NCBI GenBank assembly: GCA_900539505.1
Contig: UQCL01000004.1
Coordinates: 1-64,000, forward strand
Direction of reading: 5' to 3'
Origin: an uncultured Campylobacter sp.
Lineage (GTDB): Bacteria > Campylobacterota > Campylobacteria > Campylobacterales > Campylobacteraceae
Length of the DNA stretch: 64,000 bases
Part shown: positions 27,532 to 36,401 of the stretch, piece by piece
How the letters are laid out: each line of letters begins with the position of its first letter
Position numbering within the stretch: position 1 is the first letter of the stretch
The notes under the pieces: generated by a model
The model's database searches: none
What the model was told of the DNA's origin: nothing
What the model saw: only the letters and a program-made list of their open reading frames with translations
Program-made: the position numbers and the translations under genes

Positions 27532-27885
27532 AATTTTTCCTCAAATTTTGCGTAATGGTAGCTAAAATTTAATTAAATATAGATAAGGATTTCGCGCCGT
27601 ATTTGCAATCTGCGGCGGTTAAATTTAATTTTAGAATTATGCGAGAGATGCCGGTAAAATTTCTACGGCTTGCAATGAGCGGTTTAAATTTACGCAGAAG
27701 TTCAAAGATGTGCGGCGTAAATTTTATAAATTTAGCGAGCGGCGATACATATCAAAATGCGCGGTGTCTGCAATGCAGCTCGCGGTGCAGGGATAGTACG
27801 CGATTTTATCCTGCGCCGATCTGCGCTCAATCCCGCTGACGCTAAATTTTAAAATTTAAAGCGTCCTGCCCACGCCGTTTGAGCT
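27532..27885. other. Non-coding stretch upstream of pyrD
   Basis: About 350 bp. I see no credible gene (a 78-codon plus-strand frame lacks a ribosome binding site and family resemblance). AAATTT words are frequent. The pyrD promoter should lie at its left end, but no clear -35/-10 pair is visible. Confidence 0.45.
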
Positions 27886-29130
27886 TTAGCGCGCGTCTTT
27901 GCCGCCGAAAGCAGCGATCATCGTACCTAGAGGAATGATCGTAACGCCCAAAATAATCGCTAGCGGGTTTAGCAAGGACAGCTTGGCAAGCAGGTAGATC
28001 GCCGCCACGAGCGCCGCGTAGGACAAAATTTTAAACGGAGAGAAAAATGCTCCCGCGAAATTGCTCCGAACCTCGCCTCTTTTGCGCTCATTATCCCAAT
28101 CGTCCGCGCCGTCGAAATCATCCTTTGATCTGTTACGCGCGATGCCAATCCCACCCCCAAAATCGCTCGTACCGTCGCTCGGCTCGCTGCTATCTACATC
28201 GCCGCCACGATTACCGCTATCTGTGCCATCGCTATGATTGCTGCGATCTGCGCCGCCGCTATGATTGCTGTGATCTACGCCGTTGCTCCGCTCGCTGCTA
28301 TCTAAGCTGCCGCCCAGATAGCTGCTCGCTGCATTTTTTAAGTCGTCGCAGCGCTCACCTATGCCGTCTTGCGAACTATCGCTAGCTTCGTCGTTTATGC
28401 TGCCGTGTGAGTCGCCGTAAATCGCGCTGCCATTCATATTAAATTTATCGGCAGCATGTCCTAAAGCGGTTGTGTCGTAAGCGGAGGTTTTGTCGTCGCT
28501 CTTCGTAGAATTTACATCGCGCTCTCCAGCGGAAGCTCTGTCGTACTCGGCGGCGAAATTTTCGGTATCTTCGTCGGCGGCGGAGCTTGCGGCGCGCTCG
28601 GCGAAGGTCTCATCGTACAGAGCGTGGCTATCATCATTTTCGGTGCTGGTCTCGCCGCTAGTGAAATTTACCGCGCCTTCGGAATTTCGCGCGTTTGGAA
28701 TTTCAGCGTCTAAATTTAGGCTACTAAAGCTTTCGCTTTTTAAAATTTCACCGTCGCAAGCCTCGCTGCATAAAATTTCATCGCTACCGCCCGCGCCGCC
28801 CTGATTTTCGCCGCTACGGCTTGCGGAATTCGTATCGTTTGCGGAAATTTCGTCGTTCATAAAACCAGTGGAATTTTTAGGGCTTTGCCGTAAAATTTCA
28901 TCGTATTTGCCGGCTCTTAGCTCATCTTCTATTTTGTTGCGATAAGCGCGAAACGAAAAATATACCGCGCCGAATGCGCCTAAAAATCCGGCCTCCAAGC
29001 TAAGAAGCCACGCAAGCGCCCGCACGCCGAAAGAGCCCGAGCCGAAAAATCCTGAGCCGCAAAGCGCTAGCCCAAGCAGGGCAAACGCCGCGTTTAGCGC
29101 GCAGTATATGAGCAAAAACCGCCTATTCAA
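27886..29130 (-). CDS. Membrane protein with long acidic Ser/Asp/Asn-rich insert
   Basis: 414 aa. Two membrane helices at the N-terminus (about 5-25, 37-62) and two at the C-terminus (about 358-400) flank about 270 residues of acidic low complexity. Around residues 275-325 this insert becomes a short tandem repeat (SNHSGGADR, SNHSDGTDS, SGNRGGDVD). Position beside the AtpZ-like gene and hemL matches a small membrane protein (Cj0852c) in C. jejuni as I recall. If homologous, the insert is specific to this lineage. Overlaps the upstream gene by 4 bp. Function unknown. Confidence 0.75.
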   Translation of the reverse strand: MNRRFLLIYCALNAAFALLGLALCGSGFFGSGSFGVRALAWLLSLEAGFLGAFGAVYFSFRAYRNKIEDELRAGKYDEILRQSPKNSTGFMNDEISANDTNSASRSGENQGGAGGSDEILCSEACDGEILKSESFSSLNLDAEIPNARNSEGAVNFTSGETSTENDDSHALYDETFAERAASSAADEDTENFAAEYDRASAGERDVNSTKSDDKTSAYDTTALGHAADKFNMNGSAIYGDSHGSINDEASDSSQDGIGERCDDLKNAASSYLGGSLDSSERSNGVDHSNHSGGADRSNHSDGTDSGNRGGDVDSSEPSDGTSDFGGGIGIARNRSKDDFDGADDWDNERKRGEVRSNFAGAFFSPFKILSYAALVAAIYLLAKLSLLNPLAIILGVTIIPLGTMIAAFGGKDAR

Positions 29131-29426
29131 TCCCGCTCATCCCATTCATCGTCGTCGTCAAAATTTTTCGGATCCGCCTTGTATTTTGGATCGTCCTCAA
29201 GCTCTTTTAGGCTCGAATTTAGCGCCTTGCAGGCGCGGTAAACGTTCAAAAACGCCGCTGCGATGCCGATAGCGATGCCAAGCCAGAGCAGAAGCAGCGA
29301 GCCCGTGAGGTGCCGCAGTCCAAGCCCGATCGCTACGCCGATGCCGATCGCTACGACGATTGAGATGCCTAGGCTGATGTCGCAGGCGCCCTTTACGATT
29401 TTGTTTAAATTTTTCGTTACTCTCAT
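29127..29426 (-). CDS. AtpZ/AtpI-like small membrane protein
   Basis: 99 aa with two membrane helices (about 20-42 and 44-62) and an acidic C-terminal tail (DDDDEWDERD). Layout fits the AtpZ/AtpI family that assists assembly of ATP synthase c-rings or Mg2+ supply; this is tentative since no atp genes lie nearby. Co-translated with the next gene (4-bp overlap) and 31 bp after hemL. Confidence 0.6.
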   Translation of the reverse strand: MRVTKNLNKIVKGACDISLGISIVVAIGIGVAIGLGLRHLTGSLLLLWLGIAIGIAAAFLNVYRACKALNSSLKELEDDPKYKADPKNFDDDDEWDERD

Positions 29427-29457
29427 CTAAAATTCGTAAAATTTTAAAACGTAGCCC

Positions 29458-30729
29458 TTAAAGCGCCGCCATCGCTTCATCCGCGGCGTTTAGCGCAAAG
29501 TCGATCTGCGCTTCGTCCATGCTGGCGCAGATAAAGCCTGTCTCAAACTGACTAGGCGCCAAAAATACGCCGCGCTTAATCATCTCGCCGTAAAATTTCG
29601 CAAAGCGCGCGGTGTCTGCTTGCAGGGCGCCATCATAGTCGCGCACCTCTTCGTCTGCAAAAAAGTAGCCGAACATCGAGCCTACGCAGGCGGTTTGCAG
29701 CGCGATGCCGCGGTGCTGCGCGATGGCGCAAAGCCCGTCCGTAAGCCTGCGCGCCAGCTCACCGAGCCTTTCGTAAAGGCCGCTGCTAGCGTAAATTTTA
29801 CTTAGGCTAGCGATGCCTGCAGCCATTGCGACGGGGTTTCCGCTTAGCGTGCCCGCTTGATACACCGCTCCTAGCGGGCTTATCATATCCATGATTTCGC
29901 GCTTGCCCGCAAACGCCGCCACGCTCATACCGCCGCCGATGACCTTGCCGAAGGTTACCAGATCGCCGCGGACGCCGTAGATACCATAGCTGCCTAGCTC
30001 GCTCGCGCGAAAGCCGCTCATTACCTCGTCGATTATCAGCACGATCTTTTTCTCATCGCACAGCGCGCGAAGCTCGGTTAAAAATTCGGGATCCGCCGGC
30101 ACCAAGCCCATGTTTCCCGCAATCGGCTCGATGATGATCGTGCCGATGTCGTTTTGCGCTAGGACGTCCTTTACGCTTTGTATGTCGTTGTATCTGGCTA
30201 GGTAGGTGTTTTTTGCGACGTCCTGCGGCACGCCCGCGCTGCTTGCGTTGCCGAAGGTGCTTGCGCCGCTGCCCGCTTTGACGAGCAGACTGTCGCTGTG
30301 GCCGTGGTAGCAGCCCTCAAATTTTAAAATTTTATCTCGTCCGCTAAAGGCACGCGCAAGACGGATCGCGCTCATCGTAGCCTCCGTGCCGCTGCTGGTA
30401 AAGCGGATCTTATCTAGGAAATCGAAATTTTTTAACACGAGCGAGGCGAGCTGCGTCTCAAGCGGGCTGGATGCGCCGAAGCTTAGCCCTTTTTTGGCGG
30501 TTTGCACGACGGCGCGCTCGATGTCCGCGTCGGCGTGACCGAAGATGAGCGGGCCCCAGCTCTGCACGAAGTCGAGATATTTTTTACCCTCGACGTCGTA
30601 GATGTACGAGCCCTCGCCGCGATCCACCATAAAAGGCTCGCTGCCGACGTTGCCGAATGCTCGCACCGGCGAGTCTACGCCGCCTGGGATAAGTTTTTGT
30701 GCTGCTAAAAATTCGTCGTGATTATTCAT
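29458..30729 (-). CDS. hemL: Glutamate-1-semialdehyde 2,1-aminomutase
   Basis: 423 aa, normal length. Starts with the family pattern IPGGVDSPVRAF (about 14-25). The PLP lysine is in VTFGKVIGGG (about 264-273), preceded by LIIDEVMSGFR. Converts glutamate-1-semialdehyde to 5-aminolevulinate in the C5 route to haem. Overlaps the cytochrome gene by 4 bp, so haem supply and a haem protein are co-translated. Confidence 0.96.
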   Translation of the reverse strand: MNNHDEFLAAQKLIPGGVDSPVRAFGNVGSEPFMVDRGEGSYIYDVEGKKYLDFVQSWGPLIFGHADADIERAVVQTAKKGLSFGASSPLETQLASLVLKNFDFLDKIRFTSSGTEATMSAIRLARAFSGRDKILKFEGCYHGHSDSLLVKAGSGASTFGNASSAGVPQDVAKNTYLARYNDIQSVKDVLAQNDIGTIIIEPIAGNMGLVPADPEFLTELRALCDEKKIVLIIDEVMSGFRASELGSYGIYGVRGDLVTFGKVIGGGMSVAAFAGKREIMDMISPLGAVYQAGTLSGNPVAMAAGIASLSKIYASSGLYERLGELARRLTDGLCAIAQHRGIALQTACVGSMFGYFFADEEVRDYDGALQADTARFAKFYGEMIKRGVFLAPSQFETGFICASMDEAQIDFALNAADEAMAAL

Positions 30730-31172
30730 TTTTTCTCCTTCTTTTTGGGTTGATTTATCGATTTTATATATTTGTAGATGATGATGATCTCATTTTGCGT
30801 CAGGAAGTAGCTCGGCATCACGTCGCGTGAGCTGCTGATCCCGTCGGCGAGCTCCTGAAGCGAGAGATTGTTGATCGGCGGCGCGTTTAGGGCGCGCTCA
30901 TAGTAGGCGCCCGAGGTGCGGTTAAATTCTTTATATGTCGCGATCAGCGAGCCTTCGCCCTTTTCGCCGTGGCACTTGTCGCAGCCGATGCCGCGCGGGT
31001 TTTTATACAGCATCGCACCGTATTCCTCATCGGTGATGAAGCTCTCGGCTTGTGCGCCGCGAGGTAGAAAAAATATGGTCGCGGTTAAAAATAGCGCTAA
31101 AAATATGAAATTTCGCATCTTCTCGTTTCGAATTTTTGGCGCAATAATATAAAAAATGTGCTTAAATTTCAT
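30726..31172 (-). CDS. Periplasmic c-type cytochrome
   Basis: 148 aa as read from 31172, whose ATGA overlaps the kinase stop by 4 bp. A start at 31118 (residue 19) would give a cleaner signal peptide (MRNFIFLALFL to GAQA). One haem-binding site, CDKCH (Cys64-His68 in long numbering). A Met in DVMPSYF is a likely sixth ligand. Small single-haem electron carrier in the periplasm. Matches Cj0854c beside hemL in C. jejuni as I recall. Confidence 0.85.
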   Translation of the reverse strand: MKFKHIFYIIAPKIRNEKMRNFIFLALFLTATIFFLPRGAQAESFITDEEYGAMLYKNPRGIGCDKCHGEKGEGSLIATYKEFNRTSGAYYERALNAPPINNLSLQELADGISSSRDVMPSYFLTQNEIIIIYKYIKSINQPKKKEKK

Positions 31173-32410
31173 AACGCAGCTATCTTTTCGATCCCCTCAA
31201 AATAAAATACGTTTAACTCATCCTCCCTGCGGTAGAGGAATTTTAGCCCGTGCGCCTTGGCGATGTTATCGACGATGTAGAGCCCTAGGCCGAAGCTTTG
31301 CTTGGCGTTCGTGCCCTTGACGAAGGCCTCTTTGTAGTAGCTAAAGTCCTTCTGCAGCGGCTCGCCGAGCGTTATGAAGTCCATCGTTTCGGCATTTAGG
31401 CGGATTAAAATTTTACCGTCTGAGGCGTATTTTACGGCGTTGTCAATTAAATTTTTAACCGCGACGCAAAAGAGCTTCAGATCGACGTTGAGGCTTAGTC
31501 TTAGCGGATTTTGCAGCGCGACGCAGCCGGGCTCGATCATTGCGATACTAAGCGCTTCTTTTAAAATTTCATCCATTGAAAAAATTCCGCGTTCGACTAG
31601 CGCCGTGCCCGCAGTCGCGCGCTCGACTGCCGCAAATTCGTTGATTAAGCTTTCCAGCCGCTCAAAGACCGAGATGAGGCGCTCTTGATTTTTGCCGTGC
31701 TCGATCATCTCGACAGCGATGCGACCCTTTGTTATAGGAGTTTTGAGCTCGTGCATTATGTTTCGCAAAAACAGATGGCGCGATTCGTTAAGCTTGTTTA
31801 TCTGCGTGACCGCCTCGTAAAATGCGTGCGAAACCTCGGAAATTTCGTCATTTCCTATGCTTACGTCTTTGATCTGAAGATTACCTTTAGCAAATTTATC
31901 GATCTGGCGCTTAAGCTTGCGAAGGGGGCGAATTTTGCGGATGATGAAGATATACGCAAGCAGGATGATCACCAAAATGACGCCGTAGATCGCTTTGAAA
32001 ATATCGTAGCGGTAAGGCTGATACTCCTTGTCATTTAAAAGCCGCGTCTCGCCAGCGTGAGTGATTTTTAAGTAGTGCTTGCGTTTAAAAAGCAGGATGT
32101 CCGCAGAGCCGATGTCTGCGGAGATGCTGTCTAAAATTTCAGCGCCTTTAATGATCTCATCGCGTTTGGCTTCATCGCGGATGGTCGAAAACTCGAAATT
32201 TCCGACCTGCCGTTCGTATTCGACATCGCTGATGAGCTTGCTCATCTGATATAGGTTCGCGCGCGCAACGATGGAGTATTTGGAGTTTAGCTCTCGGGTG
32301 TAGTTTTGCTGATCGTAGCCGATGAGCCAGAGCAGAGCGAGCGAAACGCCCACTGCGGCGAGCGCGAAGATGAACGTGATGGTATAAAAAATCGACGATC
32401 TTACTTTCAT
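31169..32410 (-). CDS. Sensor histidine kinase (ArsS-like)
   Basis: 413 aa. Two membrane helices (about 9-31 and 137-158) flank a periplasmic sensor of about 105 residues. HAMP linker follows (160-205), then the H-box MHELKTP with phospho-acceptor His220, N-box NLIDNAV (320-326) and G-box GLGLYIV (374-380). Resembles the ArsS class of Campylobacterota that responds to acid or other envelope stress. No response-regulator gene is adjacent in the window, so it is an orphan here. It is the first gene of the kinase-cytochrome-hemL-AtpZ-like operon. Confidence 0.88.
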   Translation of the reverse strand: MKVRSSIFYTITFIFALAAVGVSLALLWLIGYDQQNYTRELNSKYSIVARANLYQMSKLISDVEYERQVGNFEFSTIRDEAKRDEIIKGAEILDSISADIGSADILLFKRKHYLKITHAGETRLLNDKEYQPYRYDIFKAIYGVILVIILLAYIFIIRKIRPLRKLKRQIDKFAKGNLQIKDVSIGNDEISEVSHAFYEAVTQINKLNESRHLFLRNIMHELKTPITKGRIAVEMIEHGKNQERLISVFERLESLINEFAAVERATAGTALVERGIFSMDEILKEALSIAMIEPGCVALQNPLRLSLNVDLKLFCVAVKNLIDNAVKYASDGKILIRLNAETMDFITLGEPLQKDFSYYKEAFVKGTNAKQSFGLGLYIVDNIAKAHGLKFLYRREDELNVFYFEGIEKIAAL

Positions 32411-32733
32411 TAAATTTATATGATCCTTAAATTTTTAAAATTTCAAAGCTTTAAAGCCGCGGGCTTGCTTTGGCTTTGGCGCGCGAACCCGTCCGACTTC
32501 GGATTTGTGGCATATCCTAAATACGCAATACGTTTATACTTCCTAAATCTAGCTATTGCAAATTTTATAAAGATTTTAAAAATTTTGCTATTTCTACCAT
32601 TGAAAATTTTACAAAATTTCACCGCTTAAACACATAAATTCAAATAAATTTATTTTAAATTTAACGCGCAGCCTTAAAACTAAAGCTATAAATTTTAAAA
32701 TTTCAAATCCGCGCGAAGTTTCGCCTCGCGTCC
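32411..32733. other. Non-coding stretch between ubiD and the kinase gene
   Basis: About 320 bp, A/T-rich, with many AAATTT words. A 69-codon plus-strand frame has no support. No clear terminator or promoter seen. Confidence 0.45.
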
Positions 32734-34569
32734 TCAAAAAATTTCAAATTTCTTAAATAGTTCGGGCTCATCCTGCACGATGCCGCGCTCTATGAGGTTT
32801 GCTACGACTTCGCGGCTGCAGAGCGTCTCCTGCGGCCACCGGCGCGTATAGCCCTCCCACTCGTGCTTGCTCGTAGCGTCTATGCAGATGCGATCGTCCT
32901 GCGCCAAGAACACGTCGCGCAGCGCATCGATGCTATTTACGACGCGCCAAACGCTCATATAGAGGTTGCTCGCGTCGTTTCTCGCATCTGTAAAAATCAA
33001 AATTTTAAAATGCTCGCTAAATTTCAAAAGCCGCTGCCAGCTACGCTCTACGAGCTCTTTTTTGTCTATGTTTATCAGCACAAGCGGGTTTTTCGTATCG
33101 CAAAAGTGCTGCTTAAGCGCCAAAATAGCGGACTCCTCGCTTTGAAATTTCGCTAGCAGCTCCTCGTCGCTTAAAATTTGCGGCGCCTGCGAGCTTAAAT
33201 CGACTGTCGCATCGATGCCGAGCTTGCCGCCGAAGCAGGAGTTCGGGCTTGCGTGATCGAGCTGATCGCACACACCCTCGCTAAAAACGAGGCTGCGCGC
33301 GCCCAGGCGGTTTAGGACGTACTTCGTAAGCGCCTCGTACTCATCTAAGCTCGGCGCGTCCTGCGGCACGAAAACGGCGTGTTTGACGAAGCTCATCTGC
33401 CCCACGCCCCAAAACGCGTGCATGATCTGCTTGGCCGCAGCGGGGTATCGCACGGCGATCTTAGCCAAAATAAGATTGTGAAATACGCCGTTTTCGGGCA
33501 TTTTATAATCGATCAGATCGGGCGCGCTCGTGCGAAATAGCGGCAAGAAGATCCGCTCGGTCGCGTACCCCATAAATTTATCCTCAAGCGGCGGCTTGCC
33601 GACGACGGTAGCGTGAAATACGGGCGCGCGTTTATGCGTGATCGCGCTAACTTCCATCACCGGGAATGGCTCTACCGGCGTATAATATCCGGTATGATCG
33701 CCGAAAGGCCCCTCCGGCTCGCTTACGGCAGGATCGACAAAGCCCTCGATCACGTAATCAGCGTCGGCGGGAACGTAAATTTCATTCGTAAGCGATTTTA
33801 CGAGGCGAGCGGAGCTGCGGCGGATAAAGCCGTAAAGCAGCAGTTCAAAAATCCCCTTCGGCAGCGGCGCCTGGCCGCACCAGATATAGAGTGGATCGCC
33901 GCCGATCGCCACGGATACGGGCATCTTGCGCCCCGCTTTGCGGTATTCGTCGAAAAAGCCAGCGCCGTCTTTGTGGATCTGCCAGTGCATCCCCAGGCGG
34001 TCGCGCCCGTAAATTTGCAGGCGATACATGCCGAGATTTTGCGTTTGCGAGTTCAGATCCTTCGTATAAACCTGCCCCATCGTGATAAAGGCGCCGCCGT
34101 CACCCTCCCAGGTCTTAAGCACAGGAAGCTCGCCCAAATCGACGTCAGCCCCCAGATGCGCGACCTGCTGACACTCGCCGCGACCGCTAAGGCGCTTTAC
34201 AAAAATTTTACGAAGCGAGATTAAGTGCGCTAAAAAATCAAGCTTTTCGCCGAAGCTTTGCGGACGCTTCGGCTTTAGCAGGCTCTCGATCTCGGCGGCA
34301 ATTTCGTCGGACTTGCGGCCGAGGATTAAATTTAACGCCTCGAAGGAGCCGAAAATATTGGTTAGCACAGGCGGCATCCGTTTGCCTTGCGCGTTTCGCA
34401 CGTTTGTAAAAAGCAGCGCCTGCGAGCGCTCTTTTTTGACCTCGATATAGCTTGCGTGCGCAATCTCAAGCTCGGTGCTAATCTGCTCCTTTACTTCGCG
34501 CAATAGCCCGTTTTCGTAAAGCTTATTTATCCAAAAATTTCCGTTTAAAATTTCATCAAAGCTCTGCAT
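32734..34569 (-). CDS. ubiD: UbiD-family prenylated-FMN decarboxylase
   Basis: 611 aa, the long epsilon-type UbiD. Conserved features include GQVYTKDLNSQTQNLGMYRLQ (in part, about 166 onward), the catalytic E-x-P-F-G-DHTGYY stretch (about 293-304) and GKPPLEDK (about 331-338). In this group UbiD decarboxylates the aromatic acid of the menaquinone/ubiquinone-like pathway. As mqnE at 42293 shows the futalosine route, its substrate is probably the dihydroxynaphthoate acid. Last gene of a run metG - 35568 - 34579 - ubiD. Confidence 0.9.
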   Translation of the reverse strand: MQSFDEILNGNFWINKLYENGLLREVKEQISTELEIAHASYIEVKKERSQALLFTNVRNAQGKRMPPVLTNIFGSFEALNLILGRKSDEIAAEIESLLKPKRPQSFGEKLDFLAHLISLRKIFVKRLSGRGECQQVAHLGADVDLGELPVLKTWEGDGGAFITMGQVYTKDLNSQTQNLGMYRLQIYGRDRLGMHWQIHKDGAGFFDEYRKAGRKMPVSVAIGGDPLYIWCGQAPLPKGIFELLLYGFIRRSSARLVKSLTNEIYVPADADYVIEGFVDPAVSEPEGPFGDHTGYYTPVEPFPVMEVSAITHKRAPVFHATVVGKPPLEDKFMGYATERIFLPLFRTSAPDLIDYKMPENGVFHNLILAKIAVRYPAAAKQIMHAFWGVGQMSFVKHAVFVPQDAPSLDEYEALTKYVLNRLGARSLVFSEGVCDQLDHASPNSCFGGKLGIDATVDLSSQAPQILSDEELLAKFQSEESAILALKQHFCDTKNPLVLINIDKKELVERSWQRLLKFSEHFKILIFTDARNDASNLYMSVWRVVNSIDALRDVFLAQDDRICIDATSKHEWEGYTRRWPQETLCSREVVANLIERGIVQDEPELFKKFEIF

Positions 34570-34578
34570 CCGCTGCCT

Positions 34579-35568
34579 TTAAAAAAATAGATTTTTTTCT
34601 TGCGGTTTTTGATTTAGAAGCTGCACGATCGCGCTCTTTTCCGCAAAAACCAGCGCGTAGTGAAACTCGGGCAGGCTTTTTAGCGCGCTTAGCTTATTGA
34701 AGCGAAAGTCGATCTTAACGCCGTCTAAGCGATCCTCCCAGCTGGCGCAGACGATAATTTTTTCGCGGAATTTTGCCCGCAAAAACTCCGCCTCGCGCGC
34801 AAAAAGCTCAGGATCGCTCTCGGCGATAAAGGCGCGATAGCTGCCGCCGAGCGAGCTAACGTTAAAAAATCTATCCACAAAAATCGGTTCGAAATGGCCG
34901 AATGCGCTTAAGTTTTGAAATTTAAAGGGTATGTTTTTGCGCGAGAGATACTCGATCACGCCGCATAGCTCGGGCAAAAACAGCTGCGGAAAGATTAAGT
35001 TTGAATAATAAAACCCGCCGAAAACGAAGCTGCTGTAAAATATCGAGCCGCCGTAAAGCAGCCTAAAATCGTCGCTCACGGGGATAGTGACGGGCGATAT
35101 TCCGAGGCTCTGCAAAAGATCGCCGTCGGTGGTGAAGTAGGTATTTTTCTCTTTGGCATTCATCAGGCTGATAAAAAGCTCGCCCTTGCTGCGCGGCGCA
35201 AACATCAAATTTTTCGGCACGCTCGTGTAGCGCAGGATCTCGCTTTGCACCTCGTTTATCAGCACGAAGCCGTGCCGCCACGTCTCGCCCAGAAATTTTA
35301 TCAGTCGCACGAGCGCCGAGCATAAATTTTCGACCTTGATAAAGGCGATCTCGTCGTTAAGCGGCTTGAAATTGTTATCGAAAATGATCGCGTACGCGCC
35401 GTTATCGATCGCGGTGCGCACGTCGCGCTCGTTTGCGCCGAGTGCTATGAAAGCGCCCTTTTTCGCGACCTTTGCGGGCTCAATCGCAAAGCTTTCGACC
35501 GCGGAGATTGCGGGATTATTTAGCATCGTTCCGTTTACGATACGGGTTAAATTTAATAAATTTACCAT
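34579..35568 (-). CDS. Mur-ligase N-terminal-domain-like protein without a P-loop
   Basis: 329 aa. Residues 15-95 resemble the UDP-binding N-terminal domain of MurE/MurF (SFAIEPAKVAKKGAFIAL, then AIDNGAYAIIFDN). The rest has no GTNGKT ATP-binding loop, so it cannot be an ordinary Mur ligase. Later parts (PVTIPVSDDFRLLYGGS, FQNLSAFGHFEP) keep an alpha/beta pattern. GGGAAG precedes the ATG, which overlaps the stop of the previous gene. Maybe a regulator or substrate-binding relative in cell-wall metabolism; function unknown. Confidence 0.55.
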   Translation of the reverse strand: MVNLLNLTRIVNGTMLNNPAISAVESFAIEPAKVAKKGAFIALGANERDVRTAIDNGAYAIIFDNNFKPLNDEIAFIKVENLCSALVRLIKFLGETWRHGFVLINEVQSEILRYTSVPKNLMFAPRSKGELFISLMNAKEKNTYFTTDGDLLQSLGISPVTIPVSDDFRLLYGGSIFYSSFVFGGFYYSNLIFPQLFLPELCGVIEYLSRKNIPFKFQNLSAFGHFEPIFVDRFFNVSSLGGSYRAFIAESDPELFAREAEFLRAKFREKIIVCASWEDRLDGVKIDFRFNKLSALKSLPEFHYALVFAEKSAIVQLLNQKPQEKNLFF

Positions 35569-36401
35569 TACGACTTCCCTACGGCGGAGCTTTTAAGAGG
35601 CGCGCTCTTTGCGGCGCGGCGCGGCTGCTTTGCGGTAGATGCGAAGGTTGCGCCGGACGCGGCGGCGTCTTTTGCGGCGATTACGGCAGGTGCGGCAGCA
35701 TTTTTTACGATGCGGCGAGATTTTGCGCTCCGAGAGGCATTTTTAGCCGCTGCCGATTTTACGCTAGCTGCGGAAATTTTATTTTGCGCGGCGCTTTTTA
35801 CGGACGCTGATTTTGCGATAGATACGGAAGCTGCGGCGGGCGCGATACTTTTAGCGGTCGATGCAGGTTTTGCGACAGATGCGGGTTTTTTAGCGAGCGG
35901 AGATCTTTTTGCGGGCACGGTTTTTGTCGCTGCATTTTTTTTAGCAGAGATGCTTTTGGAAAACGATGTATCTTTTTTGACATTCGCGTTAGAAACGCTT
36001 GCCGTGCGCTTTCTGTGCGGCGTGACGCCTGCATTAAAATTTTCGTTATCCGCGCTTGCGCGCTTTTTCGAGCGCTCATCTGTAAATTTATCGGTGCGCG
36101 AAAATGAGCGCACGACCGCGCGCACGCCGAGTTTTGCACATTTTAAAGCGGCGAACTTCGACAGCTCGCAAACGCCTAGCGTTAAAATTTTACGCGCCGC
36201 AAATTTTAAAGCAACCCCTGCGCCGAGCTTCAGCGCCAAGGGTGTCGCACACACAAGCCCGCCCGCGCCGATCTTTGCGGCAAGGCCGCAGCTGCGACAA
36301 AGCTTTAAAATTTTATCCGAAGCGCTGCTTTTTTGCGCGCAGAGCCCAGCCGCGCCGTAGATAGCGAGCTTCGAAGCCTTGCGCGCTAAAGCCCTCATCA
36401 C
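35568..36401 (-). CDS. Lys/Ala-rich protein with histone-H1-like C-terminal tail
   Basis: 277 aa. Residues 1-115 are Ala/Leu/Lys-rich and helical with repeated amphipathic stretches and four or more Cys. Residues 116-277 are almost only Ala, Lys, Ser, Pro and Val (AKKPASVAKPA, AKNASRSAKSRR), like the tail of H1-type bacterial histones such as Hc2. Strongly basic, so DNA, RNA or polyphosphate binding is likely. An antisense frame exists, but the minus frame fits exactly between metG (1-bp overlap) and the next gene (1-bp overlap). Start may be the GTG at 36401 or ATG at 36398. Function is inference. Confidence 0.6.
   Translation of the reverse strand: MMRALARKASKLAIYGAAGLCAQKSSASDKILKLCRSCGLAAKIGAGGLVCATPLALKLGAGVALKFAARKILTLGVCELSKFAALKCAKLGVRAVVRSFSRTDKFTDERSKKRASADNENFNAGVTPHRKRTASVSNANVKKDTSFSKSISAKKNAATKTVPAKRSPLAKKPASVAKPASTAKSIAPAAASVSIAKSASVKSAAQNKISAASVKSAAAKNASRSAKSRRIVKNAAAPAVIAAKDAAASGATFASTAKQPRRAAKSAPLKSSAVGKS

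Noticed and set aside
35710..36360. 216-codon plus-strand frame over the Lys/Ala gene
   Set aside because: Considered as an alternative hydrophobic protein, but the minus frame overlaps both neighbours by 1 bp as an operon gene would.
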